Shown: positions 48,556 to 60,249, counted from the first letter of the stretch. The stretch: DNA of 64,000 nt from Hyaloscypha bicolor E (GCF_002865645.1 NW_020194692.1:393317-457316), one strand, 5' to 3'. Numbers and translations: made by a program. Notes: generated by a model from the letters alone, not told the origin.

Positions 48556-50176
48556 ATGTCCGAAGTACAGGTTCTGAAGCCCGACAAGGACTTCTCGAAA
48601 GAGGTTGACAAACAGATTCCTGAAGCTGAGCAGCTGGCACAGGTATACTACTGCGATTTTACGTCTCGAAAAGATGAAACTAATAGACTCCAGACTAATG
48701 TCACAGGTGCGATCGAGAAGCTCACAGCGTTGGAGAAGCAGACCAGACAAGTGCGCCTCCCTTTACTGTAGCCCTTCCATCGGTTAACCATCCCCAGGCC
48801 TCAGATCTTGCATCAACATCTCGAATTCTTGTCGCAATAGTCACACTCAGCAAGGATTCGGGGGATTGGAGTCTGCTGAACGAGCAAGTCCTGTTACTCT
48901 CCAAGAAGCATGGCCAACTCAAACAAGCAATCACGAAGATGGTACAGGTGGTGATGGGATTCCTGGATTCGGCGACGAAGCTGGAGACGAAATTATCGAC
49001 TATCGAGACATTGCGGACAGTCACCGAAGGCAAGATTTTCGTCGAAGTCGAGCGAGCCCGTGTTACGAAGATTCTTTCAGACATCAGGAAGGAACAAGGC
49101 GATTTGAAGGCGGCGAAGGAGATTTTGTGCGAGCTGCAGGTTGAGACGTTTGGGTCTATGGAGCGGAGAGAAAAGACGGAGTTCATCTTGGCACAAGTCG
49201 CGCTTTGCATAGAGGAAGAGGACTGGACGCAAGCTGGTATTTTAAGCCGGAAGATCAGCACGAAATATCTGTCGAGAAAGCCAAAGAAGACCGGTGAACA
49301 ACTAGAGAAGGAGAAGAAGGAGCGTGAGAAGAAGAGAGCAAAAGGAGAGGATATTCTGGAGCCGGTCGAGGATGATGTTACGGATTTGAAGCTCAGATAT
49401 TACGAGCAACAAATCACCTTGGCGAAGCATGACGACAAGTATCTGGATGCATGCAAGCATTACAGACAAGTTCTGGACACTGAAGCTGTTGAGGAGGATC
49501 CTATGAAGCTTCACTCGGTAAGAATTTCGATCTGCTTCAAATGCTATCCTAACTTTCCCAGGTCCTCCAAAGAATCATCTACTATGTCATCCTCGCCCCA
49601 TACGACAACGAACAATCTGACCTCCTCCACCGCATACAAAAAGACACTCGAATCAATCAGGTCCCTCTCGACGCCCAACTCCTCAAACTCTACACTGTCC
49701 ACGAACTCATGCGATGGCCAGAAGTTGCCAAGCTTTTCGGCCCACACCTCTGCAGCACAGATGTGTTCGACGCCGCAAAGGGCCAGTCTGCGGACAAGAA
49801 GGCATATCAACGATGGGAGGATCTCCGCAAGCGTGTCATTGAGCACAATGTTCGTGTCGTCGCCAAATACTACACTCGCATCCAAATGCCCCGCTTAACC
49901 CAGCTGCTCGACTTGACCGAAGACGAGACGGAGAAGTACATCAGCGAGTTGGTAACAGCGAAGACCGTGTACGCCAAGATCGACCGACCTGCCCGAATCG
50001 TGAGCTTCGCCAAGCCCAGAGACGCAGATGATGTCCTTAATGAGTGGAGCGGAAACATGAAGAGCTTGCTCGGTCTGCTTGAAAGAATCGACCATTTGAT
50101 CACAAAGGAAGAAATGATGGCTCGCATCCAACCTGCAAAATCGCCCAAGGCAACAAAGCCAGGAAAGGTGCATTAG
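48556..50176 (+). CDS. RPN5: 26S proteasome regulatory subunit Rpn5 (PSMD12)
   Basis: A lid subunit of the 19S regulatory particle that helps hold the deubiquitinase Rpn11. Four exons: 48,556-48,642, 48,694-48,750, 48,798-49,517 and 49,562-50,176, with introns of 51, 47 and 44 bp, all GT..AG and in phase, giving 492 aa, the usual family length. The N-terminus MSEVQVLKPDKDFSKEVDKQ leads into TGAIEKLTALEKQTRQ and ASDLASTSRILVAIVTL. TPR-like helices follow (RKEQGDLKAAKEIL, TEFILAQVALCIEEEDW, DDKYLDACKHYRQVLDT). The C-terminus is a PCI domain (VIEHNVRVVAKYYTRIQM, LTQLLDLTEDETEKYISELV, AKIDRPARIVSF). The gene is intact, in contrast with several broken neighbours, as expected for an essential gene. 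Confidence 0.96.
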
Positions 50177-50363
50177 AGGGAGAGAATGTTCTAATAGTCT
50201 TCTTTTCTTCCGACCATACCGGTGTACAGTAGTCTAGATTCTAGGTATCAAATGCATCTGCTGCCTTCTATGCCACATTTCCTCATGCTTATGTCTATCC
50301 TGAACGCCATGCCATGCCATGCCATGTAAATATATCTCCTCTGCCTCGCCATCAACATGTACA

Positions 50364-51326
50364 TTAAAACGGCAAATCCATGTCTTCCACACTCGCTTCC
50401 TTCTCATCCTTCACCACACAGCATTCCCTCACAAACCCGACCACAACACTCGCCATATCCTTCCCAACAGGCACAAAATGTCCCCCAGGATGAAACACAA
50501 CCCTCGCACCCTCTGTCCGCTCTACCAACCCTTTACTCCTGTGCTCCTCAACCACGCTATCCAAACTACCAATCACGCTCAAAAACTTCGTCCTTATCTT
50601 TGGCTCAAAGAAGCCCTTGTAAATTTCATCCGGAGCATAGAACCCGGAATACGAAACACCAAACTTAAGCTCCCCGTTGATTTTCTGCAACTCTTCCCAG
50701 CCCTCAGGATATCCGAATGCCGAAGAGTCTTTCGCCTTATATTGCTCAAAAGTATCTTGTCGGCCGGGTTCCAAAAGACTGGCAACAAAAGCAGCAGCAC
50801 ACCCGCCCTGACTAAACCCAACTACCCCATCCACGCCTCCTGCATCCTCGATCGTCGTCCTGATAGTCCTCAGTCCGTCTTCTAACCCAGAATACACAGC
50901 GCTCCCAGTCTCCCGCCTCCACCAGCCCCAGGCATCTGTCTCTTCCTTCATACCCCCATCTTCGGCACCTTCGACGTTGTAACCGGGGATATCGGCGGGC
51001 ACGAGACGTAGGGGTGCGGTTGGATACAGGAGATGGATGCCGCCGGGGTAGGAGGAGAAGATGGGGGAGATGGGTTTCGGCGGGAAGGCTTTATGGAGGA
51101 TCTTTTCGAGGGCGCGGGTTTTTGCGTGGAAGAGGGGGCCGGATTGAGTGTAGCCTTTTAAGAGTTAGTTCTTGTTACAATTAGAGAGAAGGGGTAGAGT
51201 AAGTGATTAAAGAAGAGCCGGAAAGAGAAGGAACTCACCATGCAACATCAAAATCTTCAACTTCCTCAGCCCAGACCCCACGCCATCTTCTGCAGGCGTC
51301 GCAACGCCACTCGTACTCGCAGACAT
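50364..51326 (-). CDS. FSH1-family alpha/beta serine hydrolase
   Basis: Exons are 51,326-51,239 and 51,154-50,364, with an 84-bp intron (GTGAGT...AAAAG) splitting a Gly codon, giving 292 aa. The start MSASTSGVATPAEDG is chosen because the fold begins soon after (KLKILMLHGYTQSG, the oxyanion strand). An in-frame ATG 41 codons upstream (51,449) is an alternative. The nucleophile elbow is GVVGFSQGG; the acid is in VIGSLDSVV and the histidine in VFHPGGHFVP. All three catalytic residues of the FSH1 family are present. The family comprises fungal esterase-like hydrolases, some acting in metabolite pathways, but no substrate can be named. It converges with Rpn5 (188 bp apart). Confidence 0.9.
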
Positions 51327-51900
51327 CCCAGACTTCGATCCACGATTCCCGACCGTGCTGCGGGTCAGATATTTCGTGATTATCACTCGTTGAGGGGCCC
51401 TCGTGATGTTGAATCGCAAGGCGGGCGAGGCTGGAAATCCATTGGGCATGGTTGCGTCGGGGAATTCTTCGTTTCGTCACCGATGGTGCATCTGTCTCGC
51501 CTCACCCCCGCCACATCATCCTCTTCTTCTTCACTTGCACCACATACGGGTCTTTCCGAGCCGCAGGAACTCAATTGGGATAGAGATTGGTGATGAGTCC
51601 GATGAACGGAGTTCCAAGTGGCGCTTTGAGGATGAGGGGTCCGACAGCCCCGGGATTTACGCCCAATGGATGGCGGAAGGCGTGGGAGGTCAAGCGGTTA
51701 CATCCCACACGCCGTGAGAGTGCATGTTCCCAAGGCGGACGTGTATTTTGTGACTGGAAAGAGTTTGATATAAATTCCTTGTCCCTCTAAATATCTCTCA
51801 AGCACATTGTTTCTCAAGTTGTAGCATTGCCTGAGACTTTCGACACCTACTTTCCTTAAAATAGTTAGACTTGTCTGACGGGAAGGAGGAAAGCAGCTCA
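51327..51900. other. Divergent promoter region
   Basis: Lies between the FSH1-type gene (-) and the 2EXR gene (+). Overlapping frames here have no family resemblance. Confidence 0.4.
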
Positions 51901-52983
51901 ATGGCTGCTCCGGGTCCCTATATGGCTGGACAGATCACAGGTCCTGTTCCTCCACTTCCACCAGGGCAGCTCCTCTATTATACACCTCAACCAGATCCCC
52001 ACGCCCAAGTCACATGGATTTCAAATCCAACGTCTACCGCAGCCACTTGTCCCGAGACGAAACCATTCCATACCAACTTCCCTATCTTCTCTGAACTCCC
52101 AATCGAACTCCGTCTCCGCATCTGGCAATTCGCAGCCCACCCTCGAGTAATTGAGCTTCGCTCCTGGGGAGATACCCAGCGAAACCAATACACCCCAGTG
52201 AAATACACCGTCACGCCCCATAGCCCCCCCTCGATCCTCCATATCAACAGTGAGTCACGTCAAGAAGGCCTCCGCATCTATAAGCGTGTGAAAATAGGTG
52301 TCTCCACAGCAGTCATGGACCCCAACCGTACCTACGTTCCCTGGCGACACCACCCACACAACCCGTACACACCTTACAATCGCTGGCGACAAGACTCCTT
52401 CGCCTTCCCCCTCGCCTTCCCCCACCAACCGGTGGAAATCTACCTTGATTATTCCCGCGATACAATCTACCTCGGACCCGAATTTCACTCTCAACACCTT
52501 CAATCATTCTTAACAAGCTCTGGAGAGGGATTCGAGCTCGCTGAAGTTCAACATTTAGCACTGGACCGCAAACTCTGGATAGGATCCCAGCAAGGGCGGT
52601 GGGAATACCTGCGTAATTCGCTGTATTCCCTTCGTCTCCGGCCCTTAAAAGCACTGTACATCATTCCTGACGACGAAGTCAATTCCCTGAATGACAAATT
52701 CTACTACAAACCGCATTCAATATCTTTCCTTGAGCCGGCGATTACGTACAAATTCCGTCCAGAAGGCCAGGCCGAATTTGCGAAAACAGTGATGGAGAAT
52801 CTTGGGGAGTGGTTCGAGAGGTTGTGGGTAGACAGTGGCAGGGAACTGCCGAAGGTACGAGTTAAGAGTGTGAGGAGGGAAGGGCGACGGATGGGCGATT
52901 TCAGGGAAGGTGCTTGGGTGGTGCAGAAGATGTTGGGGGATATGAGGGTTTGGAAAAATTGGGTGCCTGCTCAAAGTACCTGA
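51901..52983 (+). CDS. 2EXR-domain protein
   Basis: A single exon of 360 codons from ATG 51,901; the frame is open upstream but only with a TTG. After a Pro-rich N-terminus there is the 2EXR signature FPIFSELPIELRLRIWQFA (about residues 60-80), with HPRVIELR, then PSILHINSESRQEGLRIYKR. The 2EXR family (two EXR-like sequence pieces, fungal-specific) is abundant in Pezizomycotina, and its role is unknown. The rest is intact, without stops. Divergent from the FSH1-type gene. Confidence 0.85.
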   Translation: MAAPGPYMAGQITGPVPPLPPGQLLYYTPQPDPHAQVTWISNPTSTAATCPETKPFHTNFPIFSELPIELRLRIWQFAAHPRVIELRSWGDTQRNQYTPVKYTVTPHSPPSILHINSESRQEGLRIYKRVKIGVSTAVMDPNRTYVPWRHHPHNPYTPYNRWRQDSFAFPLAFPHQPVEIYLDYSRDTIYLGPEFHSQHLQSFLTSSGEGFELAEVQHLALDRKLWIGSQQGRWEYLRNSLYSLRLRPLKALYIIPDDEVNSLNDKFYYKPHSISFLEPAITYKFRPEGQAEFAKTVMENLGEWFERLWVDSGRELPKVRVKSVRREGRRMGDFREGAWVVQKMLGDMRVWKNWVPAQST

Positions 52984-53480
52984 TGCTTGTAATGCTTAGA
53001 AAGTTGACATTGGTAGGAAAGCGAGATTTATTGTCCTTGCCGCCTGGGACATTGGATTGTAAGATCACCTTTCGTACCTGACTGAGAATGTCCAGCTGAA
53101 CTGCCCTTTTCAGAGACGATGTATCCATGAGCTTCTTATATTATAGCTCTACAATGGATCCTTTCCGCCGCAGTCTGCTCTCGTTCCGATTTGCTATTGC
53201 TGTCAAATGTGCCATCGCCATCAAGCCGGTCGATGACAGACTTGAAGTTAAACGCCACCTATTCCACCCTTTGCCACTAATTTACAATCCTGTGGCCTGC
53301 GGCAATTCAAGCGTCCATGCGCATTACCTTGGTAGGAGTCTAGATATGTACACCTCATCTTAGCGGCAAGACGTAAGGCGTGGAAGATCGAGAGATTTGA
53401 TCCGTAATGCGCCCTAACTGTAAACTTGTCAAGGTATTTATCGAGCGTCGATGACCGGCTCCTTCCTGGCCCGTAAGTTC
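52984..53480. other. Intergenic region
   Basis: No gene supported; frames on both strands are short and unassigned. Confidence 0.35.
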
Positions 53481-54820
53481 ATGTGAATTTTCGCATGTGT
53501 GAATCCATGACCCATTTTTGGCAGGGACAATACTGCAAGAGTCGACTGATGGCACCCCAATCGTCATTCACATTCAACAAAGCAGGAAGGTACGAATGTC
53601 CCTCCCTCCCCAGAACAACCCACGCCCAGATCACGTCATCTACCACCTTTGAAGCAAATCGCAAGTTCCAAACTTCTTCCTGTGCAGTATTGAAACACGT
53701 TATAAGCCACCCAATCCGGACGCAAGCTTTTGCTGTCCATGGTTGTTGAGACAACATGGTACACTACAATGCTGGATCATCCCTGCCCCTGCCCCATTAT
53801 CCCGCCAGGATCTGTCTTTTCCTTTCCATTACTGAATAGCTCGATTTCAGCCCGGATGAGTCCCTGTCACTGGGATATAGCACCGAGATTTGGTGTCCTT
53901 GATCGTTGATGTTTGACAGCAGAAATTTCGTCCCTGAATGTTAGCGGACGATTTGATTTCTTGGGAGAGAAGGACTTTGGACGAACATTATTGTTCCCGT
54001 CTGAGGGTACGAAAGCGGGATGAAGGGGATTTTCGGCAAGGTTCGTGGCTGCTGTCAAGGTCTCTCAACCATTCGTTTGAAGTTGGATGTTTGAAGTCCA
54101 CCACTTCAATGTGCTGTAGTGTTGAAACCTCTGATACAATATTGAAATGTACAAATTCCGTCAAAATACCTCCCTCCGTATGCTGCTTGACCACCCGTGG
54201 CACTCTATAGGACTTAGAGGCAAGTCTCACCCTCTTGAGCATTACCAACATCCCCAAGGTCATTTAATGACCTGCAGCTCCCCTCCAACCGGATACCTGC
54301 CAATGAATTTGACAATGTTCGGATGTGAGCTCTCCTTCAAGGCGATGACATCGTAGACGGAGGTTCCTTAGTCGATTCCGGCTCCAGATTTCATCTGCTT
54401 GAACGTAATGGGTCCGTTGGATCCTCTCTCGTCCTGTGAATATAGCACCAGATGCTCCTTGGCCAATCTTCGCGTGTAGTTATTTCCGAAAGTATTCGCC
54501 CCGGAGGATTGTACGGATGCTGCAATAGCGGAACGGAGGTCTTCTGGATATAACTCCTAGTTCTGCAATGTATAGTCAGAAAGCTTCATAGAAAGAGGTT
54601 ACTGGAGGGGGCGTAGTGGGGTATTCTTCACCAAGGTCAAAGGCACGCACCGTATTAACAGACTTAGAGATGGTGACAACCACGAAGGATAGGATATTGA
54701 GCTTGAAGATCCGAGAAAAGTCTTCTGCTTCTCGCGAGTTTCCTTCGTTTCCGCCTGGACTCTCTTGCAAACCGCAAACCAAGAACAGTTGGCCGGCTTT
54801 GGTACATCTGAATCCCAAGA
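53480..54820 (-). pseudogene. Ste20/PAK-like protein kinase relic
   Basis: The minus strand shows the start of a PAK-type kinase broken over several frames. Upstream is LGEEYPTTPPPVTSFYEAF (54,630-54,576). Next comes a glycine loop KIGQGASGAIFTGRE (about 54,475-54,430), then in another frame ERGSNGPITFKQMKSGAGID (the VAIKQM lysine strand), a stop, and DVIALKESSHPNIVKFIGRY with PVGGELQVI. The latter corresponds to the EI.VMKE..HPNIV.F...Y..G.ELWVV region. Downstream pieces (ILTEFVHFNIVSEVSTLQHI, WVVLGREGHSYLPALL) look coding but are not recognised, and no HRD/DFG motif is seen. It is a clear pseudogene. Confidence 0.65.
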
Positions 54821-56038
54821 AGCTCCTGGTGTGCTTGCTGGGAGAGGGGCTGGGAGAAGGCCAGCATTGCGAAAGATTGACTGCTTACAGTACATACGTC
54901 CTACGCAAGCAGCAGGTTGCCCTTGCTCGAGAGATCTGGGTTGTGCTGTCCCATGAGACTCAAGAACGCAGCAATGCTGCTGGTCTCGTTTTCTCCCCAT
55001 ATCCTGTGATTGCTCTTGTACTCCCGTGGTCTCTTGCCAGCATCCAATCGACTTGCTGCCTCAAGGTAACTATCTCCCTTATATTCTTCATCGCCAACAT
55101 TATGCCTGCATCTCAAACATAAGTCCTCCAACCGGGACACAAAATGGCTCATCTCCTCTCCTTTTTTGCCAATGTCGCCCCCTCCTTTCCATACTTCAGT
55201 TTATTCTCCCATTCCCTCTTTCCAACCCCCTTCGACCCCTTTTGCTCCTACCTCGCCCAACTCAACAGAGAAGCCAAGAGCCCATTCTTTGCCCTCAATG
55301 CAATAAGACAGGTCGCATGTGGCGACAGTTGCAGAAGTTCTTCAGGTAGAAACCTACGGGGCGGGGTTCAACGACTTGACGGGGGTGAGGATACGGAAAA
55401 TTCGGATACCTGCCTTGTGTTAGTCTAATAAATTCAGAAAAGTGCGGCGGTAATATTAATAGTGTCTAATACAGGATTTGGCAAACGCGAGGAAAGTTAC
55501 CGGAAAAAGAATTCTGGATGCTCAAGAGAGTGGTGAAAGAACTCGTTGGTCTTCGGGCGATCTCGATGCGATAATCTAGGTGTTTGGAGGGCCATGGCCG
55601 TATTTTCTACTGCTGACTTTGTCGCGGGGTTTGGCTTCGGCCTGCAGCAAAACTCGCTTCTTGTTCGCTGCTGGAGAATGGAGAGGCAAGAATTTCAAGG
55701 GGATATTTTTTTCTGCCACCCTGGAAGCATTCCTTGAACCTTGGAAGGCTACACCCTTGACATTTGCGCCGGGATTCCCGGATTTCCATTCTATCAGTTT
55801 ATTGCTCTAGTCCTTGGAAGAACAAAATCATAGAAACAGCTATCGTTCTCAAGCAATATAGGGCCATTGAGGTCCCTCTAGCTTTGGTAGGTAGAAGTCT
55901 CTTGTATGCGTACCGACAAAGAATTCGTTTCTCCTAACAGAGGTACAGAACATCATCAAGACTCCGCATTCATTTGGCAACGGCTTCAATACCCCCTCAA
56001 TCCTACGCCAAAACAATCCCACCCTCAATGAGTACTCG
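54821..56038. other. Unassigned region with fragmentary coding signal
   Basis: Competing frames exist on both strands, for example a minus frame at 55,152-54,901 beginning MSHFVSRLEDLCLRCRHNVG, and a plus frame from 55,144 beginning MAHLLSFFANVAPSFPYFSL. Both start at real ATG codons. Neither matches a family I know, and they overlap, so at most one is genuine. The minus one could be the N-terminus of the kinase relic. Confidence 0.3.
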
Positions 56039-56363
56039 TTACTTTCTATCAGCAGCTAGGAGAAATAAATTCCATCCCCATCCTCTGACTTCGCCCAGGG
56101 GACAACCCTCTGCCTCCCTGCCCACTACACATTTGAGGTTCAGGTCGTTGATGTGGCTATAACAACAACTGCAAGGAGCAGTGTCCTTGGTATGGTGATC
56201 GATACACCCATTTGTTTTAGGGCATACCTGAGATTGTTAATGGCGATTGATGGGGGAGAGGAACCTGGAGAAGTACATACGCAGGATGGAAGGGCATTTC
56301 CAGTGGTGGAGCAGCCATGACGCTGAGGAAGCAGAGTGCTGCAATCAAGAGTTGGATCTTCAT
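56039..56363 (-). CDS. Candidate small cysteine-rich secreted protein
   Basis: Exon 1 (56,363-56,277) encodes a textbook signal peptide (MKIQLLIAALCFLSVMA, then APP). A proposed 49-bp intron (GTACTT...CTCAG, 56,276-56,228) joins in phase 0 to exon 2 (56,227-56,039), which reads VCPKTNGCIDHHTKDTAPCS, CCYSHINDLNLKCVVG and EAEGC. The total is 91 aa, with seven cysteines after the signal. Small Cys-rich secreted proteins in fungi are often effectors or antimicrobial peptides, and the role here is unknown. A better-looking donor (GTATGT, 3 bases earlier) would shift to a frame without cysteines (YALKQMGVSITIP). I prefer the Cys-rich frame, but the model is tentative. It has no similarity to neighbours. 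Confidence 0.5.
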
Positions 56364-58394
56364 CGCGAGGGTATGGGCTGAACACGATGGGGTGGAATAG
56401 ACAACAACCTGCAGAACTTCTGCACCAATGTAGTTTTCAAAAGTAATTTGAGTTGTCGTTCTTGGTATCTGGGGGTCTTTACTCCTCCAGCTCCACCTTG
56501 GCCAGCACAAAGCAGACGGCTTCCTGCTTTCACAAAATAGCCCGCCATTATATTTTTAAGAACTCTGCGATGTCATCCCATTCAAACAAAGGTTATCTGC
56601 AACATCGACTAGTCCCATCTTCCAGGCTTTTCACCGACTGGTTGGTCGCAATTAAGATTTATTGCCAGTCCTTTCTGAGCACTCAAGCCCTTTTTCAGCC
56701 CCTTTATCTTCCAGTCTTCCCATTCTGCACTAATGTAGCCCAAAATCAAGGGTAAAGCCAAACAAACTGCGCCGCAAATTTATGGTCTATATGTTGCGCT
56801 GCACGACTGGGATAGCGGGAAGTGTTGTGGGGTAATATATTGCTCCATTCAGCCTGTCATTGATCCGCGACGGAATGCGGCAACAGGGACCTAGGAGATG
56901 AACCTGGATCAGCAGATGTCAATAAAGCACTGGGTCAGAGAGAGGGTACCATGAATCAATGGCACAACCTTGGTGATTCGATGTCGAAGGGAGGAGCAAT
57001 GCGGACAACGAGGCGCTCAGGGGGGCGGTCGATGCGGCCGCAGGGGTAACAACCGACTGTCGACGACAACCACCAAAGCAATATGGGAGCGCCTGGCCAG
57101 CTATAGGCACTTGGATGAATGAACTCAAGCTTTGCGTTTGCTTTGAAACATAGGTGCACTAGGTTCGAGCGCAGGAGCCTAGGTGCATTCGGCAATGAAT
57201 CTTCGAAGCATGTCTTGCAAATTGAAATCGCAAAATTGTGAAGTCGAGCAATTGCAAAAACTCTGGAAAGACATGAAACTTAGTCAACCTTCTCTGCCAG
57301 TTCACAGAAGAAGAATTACAAATTTTTAACGGTTTGAGTGACTGTTGAATACCTGGGTCTTCATTGTTGGAAGCCATGATTTACACTTTCGGACTATGTA
57401 GTTCCTGCAGGAGTTGAACAACAAGATGAGGCCAACTCCCCAGGCAGTCTCTCTTTGCGCAGTTGTATTGTCTAGAATGGAATAAAAATACAGACCTCAA
57501 GACTTCCTTGTAATAACAGAAGGTGTGAGCGTACAATCAACAAACTCTAGCTGCAGAATATCCCGAGTTATGAAGGGACGATCGAGAAGTTCCGACTCTC
57601 ACAGTTCGAGGTTGTTGACAGCCGATTAAAGGGCCATGCCTTATGGATGTTAAAAGTATCGAGAGACAAGTAAGGAGCTGAGCCTCCTTATTTTCTCAGG
57701 TGTGTGTGGGAAGAATTGGAAGCCCTGGCTCTTGAATCTTCGAGGTTATATTGGATAACGTAGGGTCGTAGCAGTTGAAAATCCCGCAGCCCGCAGTACA
57801 ATCACAAAGCTCTGTCTCTGGAATGGTCAGACTTCTGAATAAACGATTGAAAAGGTGGGGTGTCTAAGTCCAACGTAGTTGACGTACAATTCAATATCCA
57901 AATACCGCGTAGTTCATACTCAGCGGAAGAATGAGAGCCTTTGTTGTTGGTTGTTCTGAGGCTTTGCGGGGCATTGAAGAGCTCGAGCTCCTGAGTCTTC
58001 AACGGTATGAAGGTGCAACTGGAATCTATAATCTATGGCTGTCAGTTATTCCGAGCTCCTGGGGGGCGTTGAAAGGCTCGAGTTCCTGAATATCCAAGGG
58101 AGGAGGATACATTTTGGTGTCTTGGCTATTCCTTGCTAGAGATGGAAGAGCGAAAACTCCTGAGTGTCCAGATTAATAAAGAGACAATTGAAGAGCTGGT
58201 ATCTTTGCGTTTGAAGCCACGAACGAGCAATGTTTCGAACTACGTAGCTTCTCTGTAGCATCAGCAGCAGACAAAAAGCGAGACGAGCCTCAGCTCTCTC
58301 CGCAAGAAGGCACCCTCGAGCTGCTCCTTCTTCGGGCTTCGTCTGATGTTTTAAATCAAAGATAAGGCGGTAGCGACGCCTCCGGCCTCGCTTG
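56364..58394. other. Long region without a supported gene
   Basis: About 2 kb with only short frames. 57,575-58,165 contains loosely repeated GAAGAGCTCGAGCTCCTGAG-like segments (see findings). A minus frame at 57,195-56,956 looks weakly coding. No family was recognised. Confidence 0.35.
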
Positions 58395-58395
58395 G

Positions 58396-58412
58396 GGAGT
58401 ATAAATACTAGG
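58396..58412 (+). promoter_or_regulatory. TATA-box of the SRA-YDG gene
   Basis: GAGTATAAATACTAG about 190 bp upstream of the start codon. It precedes a CT-rich probable transcription start (58,430-58,470) and a likely 5'-UTR intron (GTATGT at 58,504 to TTTCAAG near 58,587). Confidence 0.5.
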
Positions 58413-58597
58413 CCTGGCTCACCGAGTCTCGATCTTGTTCCTCCCCACAACAACTTTTTTTCTCACCACAAACAGCACTCTCGAGCTCAAGCTCAACCAC
58501 ATCGGTATGTACTGCGACAGGTATCTTCTACATTACATTTCCTGTTCCATTGAACCGCGTTACTAACATGTTACACTCACTTTCAAGCACCGAGAAG

Positions 58598-59928
58598 ATG
58601 TCGAACATCAAACCCTCCAAGGCCGCGGCTGACGAGGAACCTCTACAACAGAAGATCACAGCAGCAATGCTAGACCAAGGTGAACAATCAGTCAAGGCAG
58701 AGATGAACAATGAGCCCGAGACTTTTGAGGACGTTCTCAAGAAGTTGGTCGGCGCCGAGATCGCGGCTACGGATGCTATCACTAGTCGCGAAGGCCTGGC
58801 TAAGTTGAAGGGCGGCGCGAAGGCGATTGGCATAACTCTTAGGTTAAGAAAGAAGAGTATGACAGATTTGGCGGAGACAGAAGATCGGGTTCGATTGGAT
58901 AAGTTTCTTTGGGGAGTCGGTCACATGGTTGCTGTCACGCCGGACTACAAGTATGTACTCCTCCTTTCAACCAGAGACTAATCCAGCTGCTAACAAAACC
59001 GGAGTCAACTGGAGTCTTTCCACTTGAAGGGCACACTTAATATGATACAAAACCCCAACAACCACTTCCCTGTCGAATACCAGCAAGTTGCGAAACACTT
59101 GTTTGATAAATTTGAACTCCAGAAGTGGGGTGCTGAGGACCAAGGAATGGCCGACTCAAAGGGCAAGAAGAGATCCAACGACTCGGAGCAAAAGTCCAAA
59201 TCCACCAAGCGTCCAAAGGGTGATTCAACACAAATCAAAGTCACGCGCCCAGCCCCCACATCCCACCCTATCTATGGAACGAACGGTCCCCTACATCATA
59301 TTTTCCGATATCTTGCTGAGAACGGACCATCCTATAAAGTTGCGGATGGATACAACAGCAGAGAGTTCAGAATTTACGGTGATAATGGTCTGTCCGTTGG
59401 AGATTTCTGGATCCTTCGAATTGCGGCCCACCGGGACGGCGTTCATGGTTAGTATTCAACCTCCTTTTCTCTAAGAAGACGCTGACTGAGGTGTTTGCAA
59501 TAGGAGAGCGAATCGCAGGTATTTCGGGAGATTCAATCAACGGTGCCTTCTCGGTAGTGGCTTCAGGCTGTAGCATGGACAAGGATCAAGGAAATGTGTT
59601 GTTGTACACGGAGTCAGGAGCTGAGGAAACAACATCAAAGGCGCCAGAGATGGAGAAGAAAGGCACCAAGGCGTTGCTCAGAAGTGTTGAGACGAAGCAA
59701 CCCATCAGAGTCATTCGAGGCGCTGGTCAATGGCACGGTGCTCCTTCTTGCGGTTTCCGTTACGACGGACTGTATAAAGCTGCCGAGAGCACTGTGAGAG
59801 AGAACACTAAGGGAGGTAAATACTTCGAGTTTAAGTTGGTTCGGCTTTCGGGTCAGGATGTCATCAACACAAAAGTTCCTGATCGGAAGCAGAGAAAACA
59901 ATGCGAGGACGCGAAGCTGGGATATTGA
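58598..59928 (+). CDS. SRA-YDG domain protein
   Basis: Exons are 58,598-58,950, 59,005-59,447 and 59,504-59,928; introns are 54 and 56 bp, and phases match, giving 406 aa. The start MSNIKPSKAAADEEPLQQ follows a likely 5'-UTR intron. The N-terminal ~120 residues are a helical region (FEDVLKKLVGAEIAATDAI, LDKFLWGVGHMVAVTPDY). The middle has a Lys-rich linker (KGKKRSNDSEQKSKSTKRPK), possibly a nuclear signal. The C-terminal ~190 residues are an SRA-YDG domain (PIYGTNGPLHHIFRYLAE, VGDFWILRIAAHRDGVHGER, AGISGDSINGAFSVVASG, YTESGAEE, IRVIRGAGQ, GFRYDGLYKA). SRA domains bind methylated or hemimethylated cytosine (UHRF1, SUVH, some nucleases). No RING or SET is attached. It is intact, and the most suggestive gene given the nearby RIP'd DNA. 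Confidence 0.88.
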
Positions 59929-60240
59929 TGGCACGCAGACAAGATGTACCTAGGGATACTCAGTAGCCTAGATATGGAGAGCAACGGGGGCGGGGCAAAA
60001 TGTACGTAGGTCTGCAAAACAAGGTCTGCGTTAGGCCTAAAGGATGATGATCCACAATGCATAATGCTGACTCAGAGCAATGATGGCAACCCTTCTCCTC
60101 TTGTAGTCCTCCCCTCTTCCATTACCCACAGATATAATCCTGGCCCACCCCGGTAATTGCAGCTATCACCGCCTCTAGGTAATGCCTCTGAGCGTGCGTT
60201 GTTGATTGGCGACCCTTCTGATGGAAATCCCTGCCAAGAA
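59929..60240. other. Intergenic region
   Basis: 3' flank of the SRA gene and upstream of the transcription factor relic. No gene seen. Confidence 0.4.
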
Positions 60241-60249
60241 ATGCCTTGT

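Noticed and set aside
48939..49898. Single 319-codon ORF as the Rpn5 gene model
   Set aside because: Its tail after 49,517 is intron and out-of-frame sequence; the spliced four-exon model restores the PCI domain.
51871..51900. Start of the 2EXR gene at 51,871
   Set aside because: That codon is TTG; the first ATG in frame is 51,901.
54599..55000. 133-codon minus frame
   Set aside because: Ser/Pro/Leu-rich shadow overlapping better frames; no motif.
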